From: CBDHHC01 sp965263345
GTDB taxonomy: Bacteria > Pseudomonadota > Alphaproteobacteria > Rhizobiales > CBDHHC01
Assembly: GCA_965263345.1 (NCBI GenBank)
Contig: CBDHHC010000021.1
Coordinates: forward strand, 1 to 64,000
Length of the DNA: 64,000 bases
Reading direction: 5' to 3'
The translations under genes and the position numbers were made by a program. Shown here piece by piece: positions 17,814 to 25,910 of the stretch. Each line of letters starts with the position of its first letter. Positions within the stretch are counted from its first letter, which is position 1. The notes beneath the pieces are model-generated. The model was not told where the DNA came from and searched no databases. It was given only the letters and a program-made list of their open reading frames with translations.

Positions 17814-19919
17814 CCATGTCCTCAAAGTTCTTGCAACACGGTCCAGTTCTTCTATGGCCCGGATCGCAAACGCTTTAAACGCATAGACAACACGGTTGCG
17901 AAGGGCACTGTCACGACCATCTATGCAGCGGGCAAATCCTATGAGCGGATACAGGATGCCAATGGCACGCGGGTCAAACATTATATCGGCGGCTTTGCGG
18001 TGGTCACACAAACAGTTGGGGCAACCTCACCGTTCCAGACCAGCTATCTGCACAAAGATCACCTCGGCTCAACAGATACGATCACTGATGAGAGTGGTCA
18101 GGTTATTCAGCGCATGAGTTTTGACACCTGGGGCAAACGCCGTGAGATCAACTGGCAGGCCTTAAGCGCCTCTGCGATCACTAATTTCAACACAGACATC
18201 ACCACCCGAGGCTATACCGGCCATGAACAGATTGACGAGGTGGGTCTTATTCATATGAATGGCCGGGTCTATGATGCCGAGCTTGGCCGTTTCCTCTCGG
18301 CTGATCCGAACGTACAGGCACCAGATAATCTGCAAAACTGGAACCGGTATTCTTATGTCCTCAACAACCCCATGAGCTACACCGATCCGACGGGGTATTT
18401 CTTTTCCAAACTGTTTAAGTCGATCGGCCGTGCACTTGGCAAAGCCTTCAGCGCCATTGGGCGGGTGTTTAAGAAGTTGTTACAGAATCCGTTGGTGCGG
18501 GCGGCGATACAGATTGTAGCGTGTAGTTTTGGTCCCGTCGCCTGTGCCGGTGCTTCAGGGCTCATGTCTCTCGCGGGGGGAGGGTCTATTGCAGATGCCT
18601 TTAAGGCTGTGGCCTTCTCGTTTATATCAGCTGGAGTTTGGAAGGGTGTTAGCTTTGTCGTTGAAGGACTCAATCAAATAGGACAAGCGTTAGTACATGG
18701 GGTCGTCAATGGTGCTATGAGCGCAGCACAAGGCGGAAACTTCCTCGTGGGGTTTGCCTCGGGCGCATTAGGAAAAGCCACTGGATTTATTTCTGACGCA
18801 ATCAGCCAGGGCAATACGGTGCTGGATACGATTATCGTTGCAGCATCTGGCTGTGCGGGAGCTGTGATTGCAGGAGGGAGTTGTGCCAATGGTGCAATCT
18901 CAGCTGCTTTTGCAAATCTGTATAACAAATGGCAGACCGTAAATCGATGGTTGGATCGGATACAGACTGGGCTTGATGTTGTCGGTGTTGCCCCAGGTGT
19001 CGGAAACGCTGCAGATATTTTAAACGCAGCGATTTACTTCGCCCGTGGCAATGTTCAGGATGGCCTTCTCTCTCTGGGTGCGGCGCTTCCAGGCGGGCAG
19101 GCCATAGCCGTTGCGCGAATAGCAAGGCGTATTTGCTCTTTCCATGAAAGTACCCAAGTCAAAACAGACAGAGGCTTTGTACCGATCAAAGATGTGAAGG
19201 TTGCAGACAAAGTCTGGGCACGGGACGAACAGACTGGAGAGATGACATATCAATCTGTTCTTGATGTGAATTGGAATAATTATAAAGAAACTGTTTATAT
19301 CAAGATAAAAGACATCAAGACAGGCCAAGAGCAGACGATTATTTCGAATAGAATCCACCCCTTCTATGTCAGCACAATTCAACCTGGTTTGAAACTGGTT
19401 GCAAATGGTGGCGTAGATCTTTCTGGAACCAACGACACAGGAGAGTGGGTTGAGGCTCAATATCTGCATGCTGGACATCGTCTGCATAATGCGGATAACA
19501 GTTGGTCAGAGGTGGTGTCGGTCGATATTGCAAAGGAAGACTTAAGAGCCTATAATCTTCATGTTGATAAGTTCCATACGTTTTATGTGCGCGGTGCGGC
19601 GAATGACAATGCTAAGCCGGTTTGGGTGCATAATTGTGGTAGTTTTGCTGACTTAATGTCACCTGAAGATGCAAAAAGGTATTTAGATCGATATAATAAG
19701 AAAGCGCCACAGCAATCATCACCTTATAACAGGCACACTAGGTATCATGAAAATGGAGATATAAAGCAAGTTACCACGTATGATAAGTTTGGTAATCGAC
19801 ACCGCCAATATGATCTGAAGGATAGTAGAGGTAGACCTCCTCATCAGCATAATTTTACATATTCAAAAAATTATAGACCATATGGTGATAGAAGTGACAA
19901 GAGAGATATTAATGAATAA
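17814..19919 (+). pseudogene. RHS2 C-terminal part: RHS core, Hint domain and toxin tip
   Basis: The frame is open from 17814; recognisable RHS text starts at FFYGPDRKRFKRIDNTV (about 17847). The core (GRVYDAELGRFLSADPNVQ; NWNRYSYVLNNPMSYTDPTGY) is followed by a hydrophobic pre-toxin region. A Hint autoprotease domain begins at Cys (19134, CSFHESTQVKTDRGFVPI) and ends VWVHN|C (19632-19637). The tip of about 94 residues has RYHENGDIKQVTTYDKFGNR and RGRPPHQHNF, resembling His-rich tips of the polymorphic toxin type 24 kind. The core is more GC-rich than the AT-rich tip, as usual for RHS mosaics. It is cut off from the SpvB head by the scrambled junction at 17640-17840, so it may be a silent cassette. 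Confidence 0.82.
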
Positions 19920-20268
19920 TATGACTTTGATTGATAGTGAAAACTATTTTTCTAATCTAGTTTCATCAATAGATTGGGAAGATGCTTTTATAAAAGATTT
20001 GACCTTAAAATCACCAAGTACATTAGATTTTGACACAGGTCATACCATTGCTCCTGATGCAGATTTTTCTTTAGAAATGCTAATATTGCTACCTGAAGGA
20101 GAACGCAAAGAGATTCGGTTTTTATTTGAAGAGGTAGATGTGTTGACGTGTTATGCTAGGACGGAAATAGATCCATTTGCTAAGTATCGTTTCAATGAAA
20201 TTGAGATATATATATTTGGTAAAACAGATTTTTCTATTCGCTGTAAGAAAGTTTACTATCAGTATTAA
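19912..20268 (+). CDS. probable immunity protein for the RHS2 toxin
   Basis: A 118-residue acidic protein (MNNMTLIDSENYFSNLVSSI...) with SLEMLILLPEGERKEIRFLF and FAKYRFNEIEIYIFGKTDFS. The ATG at 19912 overlaps the toxin stop by 8 bp, the classic toxin-immunity coupling, with a purine-rich site (GAGAG) upstream. I recognise no named family; the immunity role is inferred from position, size and composition. It remains intact although the toxin gene is broken upstream. Confidence 0.7.
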   Translation: MNNMTLIDSENYFSNLVSSIDWEDAFIKDLTLKSPSTLDFDTGHTIAPDADFSLEMLILLPEGERKEIRFLFEEVDVLTCYARTEIDPFAKYRFNEIEIYIFGKTDFSIRCKKVYYQY

Positions 20269-20525
20269 TAAAGTGAATAGGTCTTCCCCCAGCCGGACTG
20301 GTCATGCTGCCCTACGGGATTCACACATCTCTACCTTTCATTGCCAGCATAAACCCTCCCAGCATGGTTGCAAGTTGTTTCCATCCTGTTGCCATGGTCT
20401 TGGGGCCTGGTGGTTTATAGTAACAGTTCCAACCGCCTAACCTGGCCACAATCCATGATAACCAACTTAGGTTTCCTTTTGAATGAGGATTTTTCTGTCG
20501 ATCTGTCTTGCCTTCTAAAGTTTTT

Positions 20526-20647
20526 CCCAGCCGGACTGGTCATGTTGACCAGTCTGAGTGTTCTTGCCTTTGTTTGCGCATCAGTTGGTGATAGGGTTTG
20601 TGCAAGAACGGTAGGGGCGCATCAGAATGATACGCCCCGCATCGGGG
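20526..20647 (+). repeat. REP pair (BIME), subfamily TGGTCA, copy 1
   Basis: GCCGGAC (20530-20536), core TGGTCATGTTGACCA, GTCTGA, then GTTCTTGC. A 34-nt middle follows, then GCAAGAAC and a second hairpin GGGGCG...CGCCCC. The first hairpin pairs perfectly. The stretch 20269-20525 before it has a truncated REP head at 20290 and no gene I can recognise. Confidence 0.85.
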
Positions 20648-20719
20648 TCCGCTTTTTTTATTTTACGTTCAGACGCCACTAAGGCTTTTCGCGCTAGGCG
20701 CGGCGCGCAGTCGCGCTTG

Positions 20720-20755
20720 CCATACAATATAATGAAAATTCATAATATTGTATGG
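20720..20755. repeat. inverted repeat, 11-bp arms
   Basis: CCATACAATAT (20720-20730) pairs with ATATTGTATGG (20745-20755). It sits in the gene-free repeat field between REP copies; the bases just before it (20690-20716) are a GC-rich palindromic run. Role unknown. Confidence 0.5.
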
Positions 20756-20883
20756 TGATGAGGTTTCTTGATAGTGGGGTGTTTTATCAAAGAGGCGTGC
20801 CTTGCTTCGTCATCCCCAAATTTTGCCAGCCCATTTATTTTGCGTGCCCGACATGTGGTCTGAGCAAAATATTAGGGATCCAT

Positions 20884-20985
20884 GCCGGACCGATCTTGCA
20901 GATCGGTCTGATGGTTCTTGCCTCTTTAGGGCTATTGCAAGAACAGTGAGGAATGGTCAGCATGACCATTCCTGCGAAGGGTCAG
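20884..20985 (+). repeat. REP pair, subfamily CGATC
   Basis: GCCGGAC, core CGATCTTGCAGATCG, GTCTGA, TG, GTTCTTGC; then GCAAGAAC and an inverted hairpin GGAATGGTCA...TGACCATTCC. The architecture equals the copy at 20526 but both stems are different in sequence. A partial copy lies at 22459. Bases 20985-21075 encode a leftover of a secreted-protein reading frame (IANETFESGASGWSNNTT), like the lectin-type segments of large surface proteins, cut by the next REP. Confidence 0.8.
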
Positions 20986-21075
20986 GTGAGACGACAACCT
21001 CTGAAATTGCCAATGAGACCTTTGAAAGCGGCGCATCAGGCTGGAGCAATAATACGACTGCAACTGGCGGGGCAA

Positions 21076-21230
21076 CCCAGCCGGACTGGGCATGTTGCCC
21101 AGTCTGAGTGTTCTTGCAATTGTTTCCGCAGCATTTGGCGATGAGATTTATGCAAGAACAGCAAGATCGCATCAGAATGAAACGACCCGCAATAAGGTTT
21201 GGTCCACAATAAAATGCACCCCACAGTGGG
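21076..21230 (+). repeat. REP pair, left flank of the RAYT gene
   Basis: GCCGGAC (21080-21086), core TGGGCATGTTGCCCA, GTCTGA, GT, GTTCTTGC. Compared with the copy at 20526, T:A in the stem is replaced by G:C on both arms, a compensatory change. The tail (AATAAGGTTTGG...CAATAAAATGCACCCC) is shared with the copy at 36726. Confidence 0.85.
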
Positions 21231-21279
21231 TTTAATCAAAAAATAATCATTTTGAATTTAAAAGGATTTCATTCTTCAC

Positions 21280-21798
21280 ATGAATTCAGAATGCAAAATG
21301 CCCAAAGCACGTATTATTCAAGAACAAAAAAACGGTTGTTATTTTCTCACACCCACCATTTGGAACTGGTATTATATTTTTGACAGGCATGAGCGATGGG
21401 CAATCATTGCTGACAGTTTGAAATATTGTCAGACATATAAAGGTTTGGAAATTTTTGCATATGTCTTTATGCTGAACCATCTTCATCTTATTGTCCGATC
21501 TGCAGACGTGCCAGGTTTTTTGAGAGATTTTAAAACGCATACTTCTAAAGAATTAAAGAAAAACTTGCAAGAGCATGAACCACAAGTCTTGGAGCTTTTT
21601 CTTGATGAGGAAAAGGGGTATCGTTTTTGGAAAGATGATAACAAGCCCAAGCTGATTGAAACTGAAAAATTTTATCAGCAAAAAGTTAATTATATTCACG
21701 AAAATCCTGTCCATAAATGTTATGTTGAGCGGCCAGAATATTGGAAGTGGTCTTCTGCAAATCCTAACAGTGAGATTAGGCTTGTTGATTATCGATAA
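21280..21798 (+). CDS. REP-associated tyrosine transposase (RAYT, IS200-like Y1 family)
   Basis: A 172-residue single-domain HUH transposase. The HUH motif is NHLHLIV (about residues 66-72), with FAYVFML before it; the catalytic Tyr is likely in KFYQQKVNYIHENP near residue 130, followed by KCYVERPEYWKWSSA. RAYTs cut and move REP hairpins. The gene is intact and lies between a REP pair on the left (21076) and an inverted REP on the right (21799-21843). Remnants of a second RAYT lineage are at 25675, 46307 and 47263. Confidence 0.9.
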   Translation: MNSECKMPKARIIQEQKNGCYFLTPTIWNWYYIFDRHERWAIIADSLKYCQTYKGLEIFAYVFMLNHLHLIVRSADVPGFLRDFKTHTSKELKKNLQEHEPQVLELFLDEEKGYRFWKDDNKPKLIETEKFYQQKVNYIHENPVHKCYVERPEYWKWSSANPNSEIRLVDYR

Positions 21799-21843
21799 GC
21801 ATAGGCAAGAACAATCAGACGGATCAAAATGATCCGTCCGGCA
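21799..21843 (-). repeat. REP hairpin, right flank of the RAYT gene (inverted)
   Basis: On the minus strand GCCGGAC (21842-21836), core GGATCATTTTGATCC, GTCTGA, TT, GTTCTTGC (21812-21805). The frame is identical to the left-flank copy, but the core is different and perfectly paired. Confidence 0.85.
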
Positions 21844-21874
21844 GGGATCGCACTAGAGGATTTGGGTCAAACTA

Positions 21875-22168
21875 ATGAAATATATTTTTACAGAATGGCT
21901 TCATAAATTTGAGGATGAACCCAACAAACTTTATTATGAAATTAATAATGAAAGAATTCCAACTCGGGTGATTGAGATTTATAAAAGTGGTAAAATTGGT
22001 TTTGCTTCAAATAAATTTCAATTTCAGGGCGCTTTCCTTTCTGTTGAACCCTTACCAGAATTAGAAGAGATAAATAGTGATTCACAATTTAAAAGTGATT
22101 ATATTGATCAAGAAGAATTTGAGAAACTTTGGAAAGAAGTAATAACCCAGCCAGACTGGTCGAAATAA
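21875..22168 (+). CDS. DUF6881-like protein, probable orphan immunity protein
   Basis: A 97-residue protein. EWLHKFEDEPNKLYYEINNE, VIEIYKSGKIGFASN and PLPELEEINSDSQFKSDYID with EEFEKLWKEV match my memory of the DUF6881 family, often found behind polymorphic toxins. The last codons (TQPDWSK) come from a truncated REP (ACCCAGCCAGACTGGTC), so a REP insertion replaced the original end. No toxin precedes it now; the RAYT unit and REPs occupy that place. It may protect against neighbours' toxins. Confidence 0.65.
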   Translation: MKYIFTEWLHKFEDEPNKLYYEINNERIPTRVIEIYKSGKIGFASNKFQFQGAFLSVEPLPELEEINSDSQFKSDYIDQEEFEKLWKEVITQPDWSK

Positions 22169-22192
22169 CCATAAGCGCTAACCTCGCGGGTA

Positions 22193-22293
22193 AGACTTCT
22201 TTAATGCGACATTTGTCAAGTCTAAATTAATCAACATTGGTCAGGTTGTATACCTGACCACATTATAATGACCCAAACTTAAAGCTTCTATTC
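22193..22293. repeat. 101-bp direct repeat, second copy
   Basis: Identical to 4179-4279 over 101 bases. Here the head is CGCGGGTA rather than CGCCGGTC, so it was joined to a different REP end. Confidence 0.85.
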
Positions 22294-22297
22294 TACG

Positions 22298-22375
22298 CAA
22301 TATGAGAGCCGTCTATTGGCAGGCATCATGCTTCTTTCCGGGATCAGTGCTGGCGTAATTTTACGCTCCCAATAA
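22298..22375 (+). other. possible 3' remnant of a membrane-protein gene
   Basis: Directly after the repeat an open frame encodes a short hydrophobic tail (LLAGIMLLSGISAGVILRSQ) and a stop. It has no start and no upstream gene, so it looks like the end of a gene cut away by the repeat. The rest of 22169-22576 holds only repeats. Confidence 0.3.
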
Positions 22376-22458
22376 CACTCTCCCAAGTTACTGTCCATTC
22401 AAAGAGGGAGGCCGAACAAGCTTTGCAACGTGATTGGAAAGCCCTTTGACTTAACCAT

Positions 22459-22540
22459 GCCGGACCGATCTTGCAGATCGGTCTGATGGTTCTTGCCTCT
22501 TTAGGGCTATTGCATGATGGTCAGCCATTCCTGCGAAGGA
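22459..22540 (+). repeat. partial REP pair, subfamily CGATC, second copy
   Basis: The same sequence as 20884 through GTTCTTGCCTCTTTAGGGC, then truncated in the second hairpin. It lies just beyond the 3' end of the histidine kinase gene (convergent side), where it could end or stabilise that transcript. Confidence 0.75.
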
Positions 22541-22576
22541 AATACCTTATTATTATAGCCTATAAATTTTGATTTG

Positions 22577-23941
22577 TCATGGGTAATATCGCTGTGGCAA
22601 AGTCACGATAAAACGCGCGCCACCCATCGGGCTGTCTGAAATCTCTACCGATCCATGATGCGAGTCCACAATTTGTTTCACGATAGCAAGACCCAAACCG
22701 CTGCCACCGGTCGCCCGGCTTCTTGAATTTTCAATACGGTAAAACGGTTCGAAAATATTTTTTCTGACATAATCGGGGATGCCCGGTCCATTATCATCAA
22801 TCAGGATACAATGATGACCTTTCTTTGTCTTTACAGTGACTGTCGCCTTCTCAGCGTAATTCATGGCATTATCAATCAAATTTGCAAACAACCGGCGGAT
22901 GCTGGTTAAATCGCCTTTGGTGATATGAGGTTCATTATCTGTCTCAAAGCTGATCGTGTCTATATCTCTAGCCGCAATATCTTCCTGCAAGATCTGAACG
23001 ATGTCGATGTCATCATAACGGTCCGTCAGGCCGTTCCCCCGTGCGATAGCGATCGAGTCATTGATGATACGGGACATGTCTTCCAAATCTTTAACAGCTT
23101 TTTCTTGCTTGGTTTCATCCGGAATATCCTCAACACGAAGTCTCAGACGAGTGATATAAGTTTTGAGATCATGGGAAATAGCACCTAGCAAAACCGAGCG
23201 TGCTTTGATCAAAGTCGAGATCCGTTCCTGCATGGCATTGGTTGCTGAGATTAATTCTTTAATCTCTGGGGCGCCTTTCGGTTTGATAAATCTCGGAGCA
23301 ACATCTATACCAAAATTTTTCACATTGTCAGAAAGCTGCCTTAAGGGTTTGGCTTCCCGGGCAATCGCCCATAACGCAAACCCCGCAAACAGGAAACCAT
23401 AAAACCCAATCCAAAACCCGATAGGGATACCAAATATCCGCTCCCGAGTGGCTTTACGGACTTTTAAAATGGCAAAACGGCCATCTTTTAACTCGACCGC
23501 AATATTGACGGGTGTTTTGCTTTTTATATCAAACCGATCAAAAAACCTGACCAGTAAATTATGAGATTGTGAAATATCTCTTACAGCGATGACTTTACGA
23601 TCCTGAAATGTTTCCAGATATTGTTTAACGAGCCATTCCAGCCCAGGCATACGGTCAAGATCGGAAAACCCTTCCGGCTGTTTTGAGACAATCTCGATTG
23701 CAAGTTCAGGTGTTTTGATCGCACGTAACGTAATGTCTAATTTTTCTGGTGATGAGCTGTCAATTAGATCAATAATAGCAGCCGATTGATCTGGAATTGG
23801 AAAGCGCGAAGCCGCGGATGATTGATCTTTTTTTGCTACAAATGAAAGACCGATCGCCAATGCGAACAACGCAAGACAAAACAACAATATGATCAATATA
23901 ATCCGGTTGAATAATCGTAGTCTTCCAAACATCTTAAACAT
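22577..23941 (-). CDS. sensor histidine kinase (EnvZ-like)
   Basis: A 454-residue inner-membrane kinase: first helix (IILIILLFCLALFALAIGLS), a periplasmic sensor of about 140 residues, second helix (FWIGFYGFLFAGFALWAIAR), HAMP, the H-box LLGAISHDLKTYITRLRLRV with the phospho-acceptor His, an N-box (LFANLIDNAMNYAEKA) and G-boxes (DDNGPGIPDY; GGSGLGLAIVKQIV). It overlaps the response regulator gene by 8 bp and should phosphorylate it. The signal sensed is not evident. Confidence 0.92.
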   Translation of the reverse strand: MFKMFGRLRLFNRIILIILLFCLALFALAIGLSFVAKKDQSSAASRFPIPDQSAAIIDLIDSSSPEKLDITLRAIKTPELAIEIVSKQPEGFSDLDRMPGLEWLVKQYLETFQDRKVIAVRDISQSHNLLVRFFDRFDIKSKTPVNIAVELKDGRFAILKVRKATRERIFGIPIGFWIGFYGFLFAGFALWAIAREAKPLRQLSDNVKNFGIDVAPRFIKPKGAPEIKELISATNAMQERISTLIKARSVLLGAISHDLKTYITRLRLRVEDIPDETKQEKAVKDLEDMSRIINDSIAIARGNGLTDRYDDIDIVQILQEDIAARDIDTISFETDNEPHITKGDLTSIRRLFANLIDNAMNYAEKATVTVKTKKGHHCILIDDNGPGIPDYVRKNIFEPFYRIENSRSRATGGSGLGLAIVKQIVDSHHGSVEISDSPMGGARFIVTLPQRYYP

Positions 23942-24650
23942 CTCGAATGGGTTTTACGGGTGCACTTAAAAGATAGCCCGCATTTCTTAATGTCTTGATC
24001 ATTGGCTCGGATCCATCTTCGATTTTCTTGCGTAACCGGCTCACCTGCACATCAATCGTTCTGTCTAAAGCCTCAGCCTTGCGCCCTCTCGTCCAGTCCA
24101 TGAGTTGATCACGGGAGAGCACTCGTCCCGGTCTTGTGACAAAACATTCGAGCAAATCAAACTCTGCACTTGTGAGGTTGATCTCATCACCCTTTTGATC
24201 CATCACACAACGTGCATCAAGATCAACTGTCAGAGGGCCGACAGACAATTGGTCGGTGTCAATATTAAGCGATTGTTCGGTGCGTCTTAAGATTGCCCGT
24301 ATACGTGCAACGAGTTCACGGGGATTAAACGGTTTTGGCAGATAGTCATCTGCCCCCATTTCCAGACCAATAATGCGATCAATATCTTCCCCCTTTGCAG
24401 TTAGCATAATAATCGGGACGCGGGAATTTGTCCGTAAACGTCTGCATATCGAAAGCCCGTCTTCGCCTGGGAGCATCACATCAAGCACAATTAAATCAGG
24501 CATGCCTTTATAAGAGAGCAGGTGATCAAGAGCAGCTCCACCATTAGCAATATCAGCGGAGAAATCATGCTTTACAAGATAATCCTTCAAGAGTGTTTGA
24601 ATCTCAGGGTCATCCTCAACAATAATGATATAGGGCTGCTCTCTTGTCAT
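23934..24650 (-). CDS. OmpR-family response regulator
   Basis: A 238-residue protein with a receiver domain (IIIVEDDPEIQTLLKDYL; phospho-Asp in LIVLDVMLPGEDGL; Lys in PKPFNPRELVARIRAI) and a winged-helix DNA-binding domain (LTSAEFDLLECFVTRPGRVL, ALDRTIDVQVSRLRKKIEDG). First gene of the two-component operon. GTTACA repeats in its own upstream region may be its binding sites. Confidence 0.93.
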   Translation of the reverse strand: MTREQPYIIIVEDDPEIQTLLKDYLVKHDFSADIANGGAALDHLLSYKGMPDLIVLDVMLPGEDGLSICRRLRTNSRVPIIMLTAKGEDIDRIIGLEMGADDYLPKPFNPRELVARIRAILRRTEQSLNIDTDQLSVGPLTVDLDARCVMDQKGDEINLTSAEFDLLECFVTRPGRVLSRDQLMDWTRGRKAEALDRTIDVQVSRLRKKIEDGSEPMIKTLRNAGYLLSAPVKPIRDV

Positions 24651-24658
24651 GATGTGAT

Positions 24659-24719
24659 GTTACACTCAATTTTAGAGTGATAGTAAAGAGAAATAGATAT
24701 GTTGTTACAAATTGTTACA
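24659..24719. promoter_or_regulatory. GTTACA repeats between regulator and secreted-protein genes
   Basis: GTTACA occurs at 24659-24664, 24704-24709 and 24714-24719. The last two are ten bases apart start to start, the one-helical-turn spacing of OmpR/PhoB-type tandem sites. The 165-bp region serves the regulator leftward and the gene at 24816 rightward. Confidence 0.45.
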
Positions 24720-24815
24720 TTTCCCTCGATTTTTGAAATGTTCCAGAAAACTATTTACTCCAAATTCCTAAGTACTGGATCGCAACCAGTTCTTATTAAT
24801 CAAGGAGTTTGAATT

Positions 24816-25127
24816 ATGAAATCACTAAAAGTTATTATTTTGAGTCTGCCTGTTATTTGTTTCGCGTTTGCAGGTGCACAAGCAGATGGTTGGAAAAGAG
24901 ATCGTGTCACGACAGGACCACATGGTGGACAGTGGAAATTTTCTGGCAATGGCAATTGTAGTGGGGGAAATTGTTCGTCTAATCAAAAATGGACTGGACC
25001 AAATGGCGGCACTGTAACACGTCATGGATCAACACAATGTTCTAACGGAACATGTGAAGGGACAGCAACCTGGAAAGGCACTCATGGTAAGACCTGGTCA
25101 ACACAACGTCGCTTCAAACGTTATTGA
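24816..25127 (+). CDS. small secreted Gly/Cys-rich protein, function unknown
   Basis: A 103-residue protein with a signal peptide (LKVIILSLPVICFAFAGAQA) and a repetitive mature part: TGPHGGQWKFSGNGNC, TGPNGGTVTRHGSTQC, CSNGTCEGTATWKGTHGK. The two Cys pairs (NCSGGNC, QCSNGTC) could form disulfides. AAGGAG stands 8-10 nt before the ATG. Divergent from the two-component system and just ahead of another secreted Cys-rich protein, so both may be its targets. I recognise no family. Confidence 0.75.
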   Translation: MKSLKVIILSLPVICFAFAGAQADGWKRDRVTTGPHGGQWKFSGNGNCSGGNCSSNQKWTGPNGGTVTRHGSTQCSNGTCEGTATWKGTHGKTWSTQRRFKRY

Positions 25128-25132
25128 GAAGC

Positions 25133-25576
25133 ATGGGTGTTATGATGGTTAAAACACTTTTCTACGTAATCGCTATTTTACATATTATTGCACTACCCTT
25201 GAATGTTCAAGCGTCGGAACCAAATAAGAAATATGCTCCAGGCGGATTTTATTCAATGCCAATTCGTTTTGGGCTAAGGGCTTGTGGCGCTGATATCGCA
25301 AAGTTATGTGATAACATTATGCCAGGTGGTGGTCGAATAGCACAATGCCTAAAAGATCAAAAAAAAGATCTTTCTACAGCTTGTCGTAATTTTGTAGATT
25401 ACGGCAGCAGCTTACGTAAAGCATTCTTCGCCTGTAATGCTGATGCGTCAAAATACTGCTCTCATATCCGACCAGGAGGAGGTCGCATCATTTCCTGCCT
25501 GAAAGGTGAGAAGGAAAAAATTTCTGAGATTTGTAATGGCGCATTATCTCAGATTGAAAGTGACTACGGACAGTAG
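25133..25576 (+). CDS. secreted cysteine-rich GLG1-repeat protein
   Basis: About 147 residues: signal peptide (LFYVIAILHIIALPLNVQAS) and two repeats of the GLG1-type Cys-rich motif (ACGADIAKLCDNIMPGGGRI, AQCLKDQKKDLSTAC; ACNADASKYCSHIRPGGGRI, ISCLKGEKEKISEIC). In bacteria such proteins are periplasmic or secreted and of unknown role. The start is uncertain: ATGs at 25133, 25142 and 25145 are all in frame. It follows the previous gene almost without gap, suggesting one transcript. Confidence 0.8.
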   Translation: MGVMMVKTLFYVIAILHIIALPLNVQASEPNKKYAPGGFYSMPIRFGLRACGADIAKLCDNIMPGGGRIAQCLKDQKKDLSTACRNFVDYGSSLRKAFFACNADASKYCSHIRPGGGRIISCLKGEKEKISEICNGALSQIESDYGQ

Positions 25577-25605
25577 AAACAATATCTAGTAGCGGACAGA
25601 TTTAT

Positions 25606-25674
25606 CCCCCGCCGGTCAGGCTTTGCAAGCCTGACTGAAAAGTCATGCCGCACCCTCGGTCAAACACAACCTCT
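25606..25674 (+). repeat. REP hairpin, subfamily AGGC, fused to a RAYT remnant (copy 1)
   Basis: GCCGGTC (25611-25617), core AGGCTTTGCAAGCCT, GACTGA, then AAAAGTCATGCC. The base pair closing the core is T:A instead of A:T, again changed on both sides. The downstream sequence is the 3' end of a RAYT gene in reverse. Confidence 0.85.
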
Positions 25675-25910
25675 CTATGACCTGAAATTCAAAACTTCAA
25701 TCTCACTTATCGGATGAGCCGAAGACCATTTCCAATAATCGGGCCGTTCCACATATCCTTTGCGGACAGGATAGTTATAGATGTAATCTGTTCTGGTTTA
25801 TTGTCCTCTTTCCAAAAGTGATATTCATGCGGCTCATCACAAAATATCTTCAAGACATTGGGTTCGCATTCAGCCAGATTCTTTTTAACTTGTTCCAAGG
25901 TTATTTGGAA
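25675..25910 (-). pseudogene. RAYT transposase remnant
   Basis: Reading leftward: VKKNLAECEPNVLKIFCDEP, EYHFWKEDNKPEQI, then a deletion and frameshift, then YNYPVRKGYVERPDYWKWSS and a stop at 25675. This aligns with the intact RAYT at 21280 (LKKNLQEHEPQVLELF; YRFWKDDNKP; YVERPEYWKWSSA) but is clearly a different lineage. The catalytic Tyr segment and the N-terminal half with the HUH motif are lost. Its last ~55 bp are the piece repeated at 46383 and 47339. Bases 25911-26043 hold nothing recognisable. Confidence 0.75.

Noticed and set aside
20368..20682. Short frames over REP copies reading like a signal peptide (LTSLSVLAFVCASVGD), also near 47774 and 21076
   Set aside because: The text is simply the REP pair translated; it recurs wherever the repeat does, has no ribosome site and no continuing gene.
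21280..21798. Calling this a complete IS200/IS605 insertion sequence
   Set aside because: The flanks are REP hairpins of the genomic family and the protein has RAYT-type features; no TnpB and no typical IS ends.
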